Shown: piece by piece, positions 59,554 through 64,000 of the stretch
Layout of the letters: each line of letters begins with the position of its first letter
Position numbering within the stretch: the stretch's first letter is position 1
Translations under genes and position numbers: made by a program
DNA from: Lachnospiraceae bacterium UBA7729
Lineage (GTDB): Bacteria; Bacillota; Clostridia; Lachnospirales; Lachnospiraceae
Reading direction: 5' to 3'
DNA: 64,000 bases
Assembly: GCA_002482005.1 (NCBI GenBank)
Contig: DLFD01000021.1
Location: 5,645-69,644 of the forward strand
Notes under the pieces: model-generated
What the model was told of the DNA's origin: nothing
What the model saw: only the letters and a program-made list of their open reading frames with translations
Database searches by the model: none

Positions 59554-59967
59554 TTAGTCTCTGTCGATCTTAAGGATATTCCGAAATGGGAGTCGCCGTC
59601 CATCTTCAAAGACGATGTACTGGAGCTGCTCGTTGACCGTCCTGATCCTGCCAGAGGCTGTCTCGATCCTTCCGCCTGTCTTCTTCTCATCCGGCCGGAA
59701 ACAGGTGACGGTGACCTCAGGCCTCACAGCTGCAGGACCCGACGTCTCCTCTGCCAGTTTCCGGACCATGTCATTCAGCTTCTTCAGATCTTCATCCGAC
59801 AGCTCCGGCCGCTCTTCGGTCAGTCTCCGCTCCTCGCTGAGAGAGTCCTTGTAATCCCTCAGCGGCTCAAAGGAGCCGAACTGGGCCGCCCGGTCCACCA
59901 TCGACATGCGCGGATGCCGGACCGAGACATGATGGGGCAGATCGATGATGTCTCTGTAATCGTTCAT
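59554..59967 (-). CDS. YolD-like protein
   Basis: 137 aa, YolD-like domain, found beside Y-family polymerases in Bacillota. HPRMSMVDRAAQFGSFEPL is the family signature, and the C-terminal LQYIVFEDGRRLPFRNI fits the end of the domain. The start overlaps the polymerase stop by 4 bp (ATGA). The mid-region is Lys/Glu-rich. The role is accessory to the polymerase by guilt of neighbourhood. Confidence 0.85.
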   Translation of the reverse strand: MNDYRDIIDLPHHVSVRHPRMSMVDRAAQFGSFEPLRDYKDSLSEERRLTEERPELSDEDLKKLNDMVRKLAEETSGPAAVRPEVTVTCFRPDEKKTGGRIETASGRIRTVNEQLQYIVFEDGRRLPFRNILKIDRD

Positions 59968-61499
59968 GCTTTGTGCCCTCCCATCTGTTCGTTTCTCTGC
60001 CTTCCGGTCGCGCCTTCCTCGAAGCTGGTCCCTCTTACGACCGCGTTTTTGCCGAACCGGTTCTTGATCTCGAGGACCGCCTGCTGCATCTTCTTCTCAC
60101 GCTCAGCCTTCTTCTTCTCTTCCTCCCGCTTTTCCTCCGCGAGTCCGTAGTCCGTGAACAGGTCCATCTGCTCGAACTTCACTTCTTTCTTCGCAGAAGT
60201 CTCCGGGACCGTATGGCTGGCGACAAGGTTGAATCTTCGTATCGTCAGTCTTCGATCCGTTATTTTTTCATAGATGCTTATCGATGCGTCGATGATGGTG
60301 TTCGTCAGGGAAGTCTTCTGCCCGAGATTCTGCGAGCCGTGGGAATGCTGCGGGACCTCCCTGCCATACCGGTCCCGGACGACCTTTCCCCGGAGATAGG
60401 AACGAAGGGCAGGGTTTGTGACATTTTCTACATCATAGCCCACATCCAGGACGATCTGGTCAGTGACCAGGTGCCTGGAAAGCAGCTCCAGGGACAGCTT
60501 TTCGGCCATCTCGCGGATGATGATCTCCCCGTGCCCGAAGTCGTAAGGCTCCGCCAGCACCTGCCCGCAGCTCAGGCTTTGATTCTCCGGCCTGTAGGCT
60601 CTGATGTCTGCAAATGTGACGGGCTCCCATCCCCATGCATGGTCGATCAGGAGCTCGGCGTTCACTCCGAACAGGCTGTAGAGCAGGTCCTCGCTGTAGT
60701 ATTCGCCCGGCTCTCCCAGGGAACATCTGGCGATATCGCCCATCGTGTAAAGGCCGACGCTCTCCAGCTTCTTCTCCGCAGAGCGGCCTACCCTCCAGAA
60801 GTCGGTCAGCGGCCGGTGGCTCCAGAGCTCGCGGCGGTATTTCATCATGTCGAGCTCCGCAATGCGGACGCCATCCTGATCAGCCGGGATGTGCTTGGCG
60901 ACGATGTCCATGGCAATCTTGCACAGATAGAGGTTGGTCCCGATGCCGGCGGTCGCCGTGATCCCGGTCTGCGCAAGGACATCCGCGATCATCTTCCTTG
61001 CAAGCTCATGGGCGGTCATGCCATACGTCTTCAGATACGGGGTAGCATCGATGAACACCTCGTCTATGGAATAGACATGCATGTCCTCCGGCGCGACATA
61101 CTTCAGATAGATCCCGTAGATCTTCGTGCTGATCTCCATGTAGAGACGCATCCTGGGCGTTGCCGCGATGTAGTCCAGCTCCAGCGAAGGATCCTTTTTC
61201 AGCTCGTTATCGTCGGCAGAAGTTCCGGTGAACATCCGTCCGGGAGCTCTCAGCTTCCTCTCACGGTTGACCTCGCGGACTTTCGAGACAACCTGAAAAA
61301 GCCTTGCTCTCCCCGGGATCCCGTAGCTTTTCAGAGATGGAGAGACGGCAAGGCAGATCGTCTTCTCCGTCTTCGAGACGTCCGCCACCACAAGGTTGGT
61401 GGTCAGGGGATCCAGCCCCCTCGCCGCGCACTCGCAGGAAGCGTAGAACGACTTGAGGTCGATCGCGATGTAGGTTTTTCCGGTATCTTCTGAATTCAT
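59964..61499 (-). CDS. Y-family DNA polymerase (UvrX / DinB-like)
   Basis: 511 aa, translesion polymerase. The catalytic carboxylates are in IAIDLKSFYASCE (residues 12-24) and YSIDEVFID. Thumb and little-finger domains follow. The C-terminal QMDLF at about residue 449 matches a sliding-clamp binding motif. A Lys/Glu-rich coiled-coil tail (EEKREEEKKKAEREKK) follows the clamp motif. It is paired with the YolD gene as in plasmid- and phage-associated UvrX cassettes. I see no LexA box in the short upstream region. Confidence 0.9.
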   Translation of the reverse strand: MNSEDTGKTYIAIDLKSFYASCECAARGLDPLTTNLVVADVSKTEKTICLAVSPSLKSYGIPGRARLFQVVSKVREVNRERKLRAPGRMFTGTSADDNELKKDPSLELDYIAATPRMRLYMEISTKIYGIYLKYVAPEDMHVYSIDEVFIDATPYLKTYGMTAHELARKMIADVLAQTGITATAGIGTNLYLCKIAMDIVAKHIPADQDGVRIAELDMMKYRRELWSHRPLTDFWRVGRSAEKKLESVGLYTMGDIARCSLGEPGEYYSEDLLYSLFGVNAELLIDHAWGWEPVTFADIRAYRPENQSLSCGQVLAEPYDFGHGEIIIREMAEKLSLELLSRHLVTDQIVLDVGYDVENVTNPALRSYLRGKVVRDRYGREVPQHSHGSQNLGQKTSLTNTIIDASISIYEKITDRRLTIRRFNLVASHTVPETSAKKEVKFEQMDLFTDYGLAEEKREEEKKKAEREKKMQQAVLEIKNRFGKNAVVRGTSFEEGATGRQRNEQMGGHKA

Positions 61500-61580
61500 A
61501 AGTGAAGAAATTTCCTCATTTCCGGCTGTGGACTGATCTGCAGCCCAGACTGACAGATGCCTCGCGGAAAACCAGGCAGC

Positions 61581-62327
61581 TCAGGGCAGGACTTTCATAG
61601 GCTTCCACCTCAGGCAGTCGCCGGAGACCAGGCTGTAACGGATCCCTCTCTTCCTGCCCCGGATGCTGTCGTGGAAGCGCTCCTCGCCGTGACAGTGGGC
61701 ATAGACCACCTGCCCGACGTGGTACTTCTCCGCCATCTTCGTGAAGGCACTGTTTTTTTCCATGATGCTGGTGGGCGGATAGTGCAGGAACATGATGAAC
61801 TTCTGATAGCCGTCGGCGACCGCAGCGTCGAATGACTTCTGCAGGCGCTCGGTCTCCCGCTCCACCAGCATGGCAGCGTGCTCTGCCTCCTTCTCATCAA
61901 AGCCGGTGATGCGTCCAGATCCATCCACATAAAAAGGACCCTCGAAGCAGTAGCCTTTGGTGCCGACAAGAGCATAGTCTCCGTAAGAAAAGTAATTATT
62001 CTGAAGAAAGTGAAGTTTTCCTTCAAACATCTCGTTGAGACGTTCCGTCTTCTTCACGTCCCAGAAGTGATCGTGGTTGCCCCGGAGAAGGATCTTCCTG
62101 CCCGGAAGCGATTCGATATACTGAAGGTCCTTCTGGCAGTAAGGGAGTTTGCTCCCCCAGGTGTGGTCGCCGACAAGGACGATCGTGTCATCGTCCGTCA
62201 TCACTTCGCGGCAGTTTTCGAGAAAACGCTCTTCATGCCCCTGCCAGAGCCGGCTCTCCCTCTGGGCCACCGACTTGATCTCCGACTGAAAAGAAAGGTG
62301 GAGATCACCCAGCGCATATAGTGCCAT
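61581..62327 (-). CDS. Metallophosphoesterase (calcineurin-like)
   Basis: 248 aa. Two-metal phosphoesterase motifs in order: GDLHLSF, GDHTWG, LRGNHDHFWD, FLHYPP and YAHCHG. The family includes phosphodiesterases and nucleotide phosphatases; the substrate is unknown. The ATG at 62327 follows GGAGGGA; the longer frame passes through the minisatellite and is rejected. Its neighbours (polymerase, SseB-like protein) do not define its role. Confidence 0.85.
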   Translation of the reverse strand: MALYALGDLHLSFQSEIKSVAQRESRLWQGHEERFLENCREVMTDDDTIVLVGDHTWGSKLPYCQKDLQYIESLPGRKILLRGNHDHFWDVKKTERLNEMFEGKLHFLQNNYFSYGDYALVGTKGYCFEGPFYVDGSGRITGFDEKEAEHAAMLVERETERLQKSFDAAVADGYQKFIMFLHYPPTSIMEKNSAFTKMAEKYHVGQVVYAHCHGEERFHDSIRGRKRGIRYSLVSGDCLRWKPMKVLP

Positions 62328-62355
62328 ACATTCCCTCCAGGATCCAGGCAAGGCG

Positions 62356-62418
62356 CCTGTCCCCTTGTTCACCTGTCCCTTGTTCACCTGCTCCCTCGTT
62401 CACCTGTCCCCTTGTTCA
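62356..62418. repeat. 15-16-bp minisatellite containing the SseB-like stop codon
   Basis: Four units of CCTGTCCCCTTGTTCA type (one 15 bp, three 16 bp). The TCA at the end of the last unit is the stop codon of the gene at 62416, so each unit repeats a stop codon plus 13 bases of downstream sequence. Confidence 0.9.
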
Positions 62419-62814
62419 ATGACCGAGGATCAGTCTGAGAAACGTTTTGTCCAGCATGATAGTCCGGTTCCACGGGTTCAGGATCAGTCCTTCGACCGCA
62501 TCGGAGCCGGCTGCCATCCTCAGTACCTGGCCGATGTCGGCCAGGAAGGTTGACATCACCTGCTCAGGTCCCTTCATCTGCTCGTCGAAGCTGGTGAAAG
62601 CTTCGAGCCATCGCTTCCCGTCATGCTCGATCACACGCAGCTGCAGGTTTTCCATTCCTTCCGGCGACACGGCGACCACAAACTGGCCGCCCGCATTCAT
62701 CCTGCGGCGGATCGCCGAAAGCGTAACTGCCAGGATCTCCGGGGTCGGCTGCTGCTGGAGCATCCGGATGTCTTCCTCGATCTTCTCGTTGCCGACTAGT
62801 CCTTTATCTGTCAT
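62416..62814 (-). CDS. SseB N-terminal-domain-like protein
   Basis: 132 aa. It resembles the SseB N-terminal family: FVVAVSPEGMENLQLRV, WLEAFTSFDEQ and GLILNPWNRTIML. SseB proteins have no firm biochemical role (named for enhanced serine sensitivity in E. coli). A start ATG with CAGGAGA is clear. It lies upstream of the metallophosphoesterase, separated by the minisatellite. Confidence 0.72.
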   Translation of the reverse strand: MTDKGLVGNEKIEEDIRMLQQQPTPEILAVTLSAIRRRMNAGGQFVVAVSPEGMENLQLRVIEHDGKRWLEAFTSFDEQMKGPEQVMSTFLADIGQVLRMAAGSDAVEGLILNPWNRTIMLDKTFLRLILGH

Positions 62815-62827
62815 AGATTCTCCTGAT

Positions 62828-62922
62828 CAATATCATGATGCCAGGGGTCCCAAGGCATAATCTGCGTCACGCTTGCGTGTAAGCGGGTATGACCTTTTGC
62901 CCCCAGCATCATATCATAAGGC
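62828..62922 (+). repeat. Structured repeat element, copy C (hairpin 1 only)
   Basis: ATATCATGATG and CATCATATCAT flank a single hairpin with GCTTGC apex and TATGACCTTTTGCCCCC on the right. Compared with copies A and B it lacks hairpins 2 and 3, so it looks like an internal deletion. It is in the gap between the SseB-like gene and the WYL regulator. Confidence 0.7.
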
Positions 62923-62951
62923 GCGTCCGAACAGGGGATCCGTTCTCTTGT

Positions 62952-63959
62952 TCAGATCCCGCTCAGTTTCTTCTTCAGCAGGCTTCTGTATTCAGCGAGA
63001 ACATCCTCCGGCCCCGTGATCCTGACGTCGTCCCCGAGGCCGGTGACCCAGCCATAGAAGAGCGGATTCGCGCTGACCTGGATATGGATCCTGCAGGTCC
63101 CGTCCCCATTCTTCAGAATCTGGATATCTTTGCCGAACCGATCGATGAAGATGCCGCACTTTTTCTGCGGGCAGACAACATCGACGCCCTTCTGGGTGGA
63201 ATCAAACATGCCGAACGTCCTGACCGAATAGAGGTCGAAGTCCATGTGGGCGAACTCCTCCGCACCAAGCCTGGGCTTGTCAAGAAGCTGCACGTCCTTC
63301 ATCTTGTCGACCCGGAATGTGCTTCTGCACATCCTGTCATGGCGATATGCCATCAGGTAGTATTCTTCCTCCGACCAGACGACCTCCCACGGGCTTACCT
63401 CGTAGAGCTTGCCCGGATTCTTCTCGATCAGCTGTTTGTCAGAGCTCCATGTCATGTAGTGAAATGTGATGCAGCGGTTTCTGCTGATTGCTTCCCATAG
63501 CAGGCTCAGGACCGTGTAGCTGGAGCGGTTGTTCACCTTCAGCAGCCTGTCCACATCCGACATCCCGTGAAGTTTCCCCGCCTGCCGCCGGCTGACAAGT
63601 TCCCTCAGCTTCCTGAGCAGATCCTCGGTCCTGGTCTCCGTGATGAAGTGCGAGTTCGACACAGCATCGCAGAGGATATTGACCTCCGCCGGCTCGAAGA
63701 GGCTTTCCGTGACATGATAGCTCAGTTCCTTGCCGTCCTTCTGAACCTCGATCGTAAGATAATCCCCGATCTCCTCCCTGTTCAGATATTCGATATAGCT
63801 CCGGATCGTCCTCTGGGAGATGGAATACCCTTCGTTCTCCATGATCCGGATGATATCCGAGGTACTCAGCGAGTGGTCCTCGTCCGTTTCCTCCATCAGA
63901 AGCCTCCTGAACCTGAGGAGCGCCTCGCCGTTGCTCTTGTCCCGCCTGACTCCCGGCAT
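62952..63959 (-). CDS. WYL-domain transcriptional regulator
   Basis: 335 aa from the chosen start. An N-terminal winged helix (LSTSDIIRIMENEGYSISQRTIRSYI) precedes a WYL domain in the C-terminal half: ISRNRCITFHYM, VSPWEVVWSEEEYYLMAYRHD. The ligand is unknown; WYL domains bind nucleotides or nucleic acids. The start at 63959 (AGAGGAT) is preferred to the longer frame, which runs to the window edge, so an earlier start outside the window is possible. Confidence 0.82.
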   Translation of the reverse strand: MPGVRRDKSNGEALLRFRRLLMEETDEDHSLSTSDIIRIMENEGYSISQRTIRSYIEYLNREEIGDYLTIEVQKDGKELSYHVTESLFEPAEVNILCDAVSNSHFITETRTEDLLRKLRELVSRRQAGKLHGMSDVDRLLKVNNRSSYTVLSLLWEAISRNRCITFHYMTWSSDKQLIEKNPGKLYEVSPWEVVWSEEEYYLMAYRHDRMCRSTFRVDKMKDVQLLDKPRLGAEEFAHMDFDLYSVRTFGMFDSTQKGVDVVCPQKKCGIFIDRFGKDIQILKNGDGTCRIHIQVSANPLFYGWVTGLGDDVRITGPEDVLAEYRSLLKKKLSGI

Positions 63960-64000
63960 ATCCTCTACCCCCATGCATCTGCCGCCGGCCGTCACTCTGG

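Noticed and set aside
62328..62387. Twenty-codon extension of the metallophosphoesterase
   Set aside because: It is translated from the 15-16-bp minisatellite; GGAGGGA marks the start at 62327.

Overview
The window looks like chromosome from a low-to-mid GC, monoderm Clostridia, most likely a Lachnospiraceae-type gut bacterium. The supporting signs are strong AGGAGG ribosome sites, sigma-A promoters, a mini-RNase III / RlmB / CysS cluster, butyrate kinase, DUF4317, DUF624, YolD plus a Y-family polymerase, single-chain PurL, and CIRCE and CsoR-type operators. It is mostly housekeeping DNA. I see no prophage, no complete insertion sequence, no CRISPR array and no origin.

Layout. 1-7.4 kb: tRNA-Thr, secG, then a minus-strand run of orphan K+ RCK protein, rlmB, mrnC, cysS, GNAT, ispF and DUF4317. 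7.5-15 kb: a xylo-oligosaccharide locus, with binding protein, two permeases and a GH120 beta-xylosidase on minus, and a divergent AraC-type regulator and DUF624 membrane protein on plus. 15-21.8 kb: lon behind a promoter carrying a CIRCE-like operator, asnB, buk and a zinc-ribbon protein. 22-24.7 kb: two small proteins that read like degenerate REP-associated (Y1/RAYT) transposases, a structured repeat element, a lipoprotein, tRNA-Val and tRNA-Met. 24.8-37 kb: a large membrane-anchored CapA-like protein, purL, two envelope-associated proteins, a nuclease-helicase and an MGMT-like protein. 37-48 kb: HTH protein, Xaa-Pro aminopeptidase, coaX, mrp, MBL hydrolase, secreted Ig-like protein, trpS, AI-2E-type transporter and 8-oxoguanine deaminase. 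48-57 kb: flavodoxin, tex, an exported DUF4176-SH3 protein, copA with two CsoR boxes, DUF488, DUF438. 57-64 kb: a tandem pair of histidine phosphatases, a C_GCAxxG_C_C protein, YolD/PolY, a metallophosphoesterase, an SseB-like protein and a WYL regulator.

The most unusual content is not a classical gene cluster. First, a family of large folded intergenic elements (four copies: about 23.3, 28.6, 58.9 and 62.9 kb) has a conserved three-hairpin architecture with compensatory changes, a GTAG next to one palindrome, and alternative long-range pairings; one copy sits directly downstream of the RAYT-like gene. Second, there is a separate family of short hairpins with a conserved CCTATGG tail. Third, many minisatellites occur at gene ends, three of which repeat the stop codon of the preceding gene, and in low-complexity protein segments. 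Regulatory sites of good quality are the lon (CIRCE), copA (CsoR), flavodoxin (palindrome in the spacer) and tRNA promoters.
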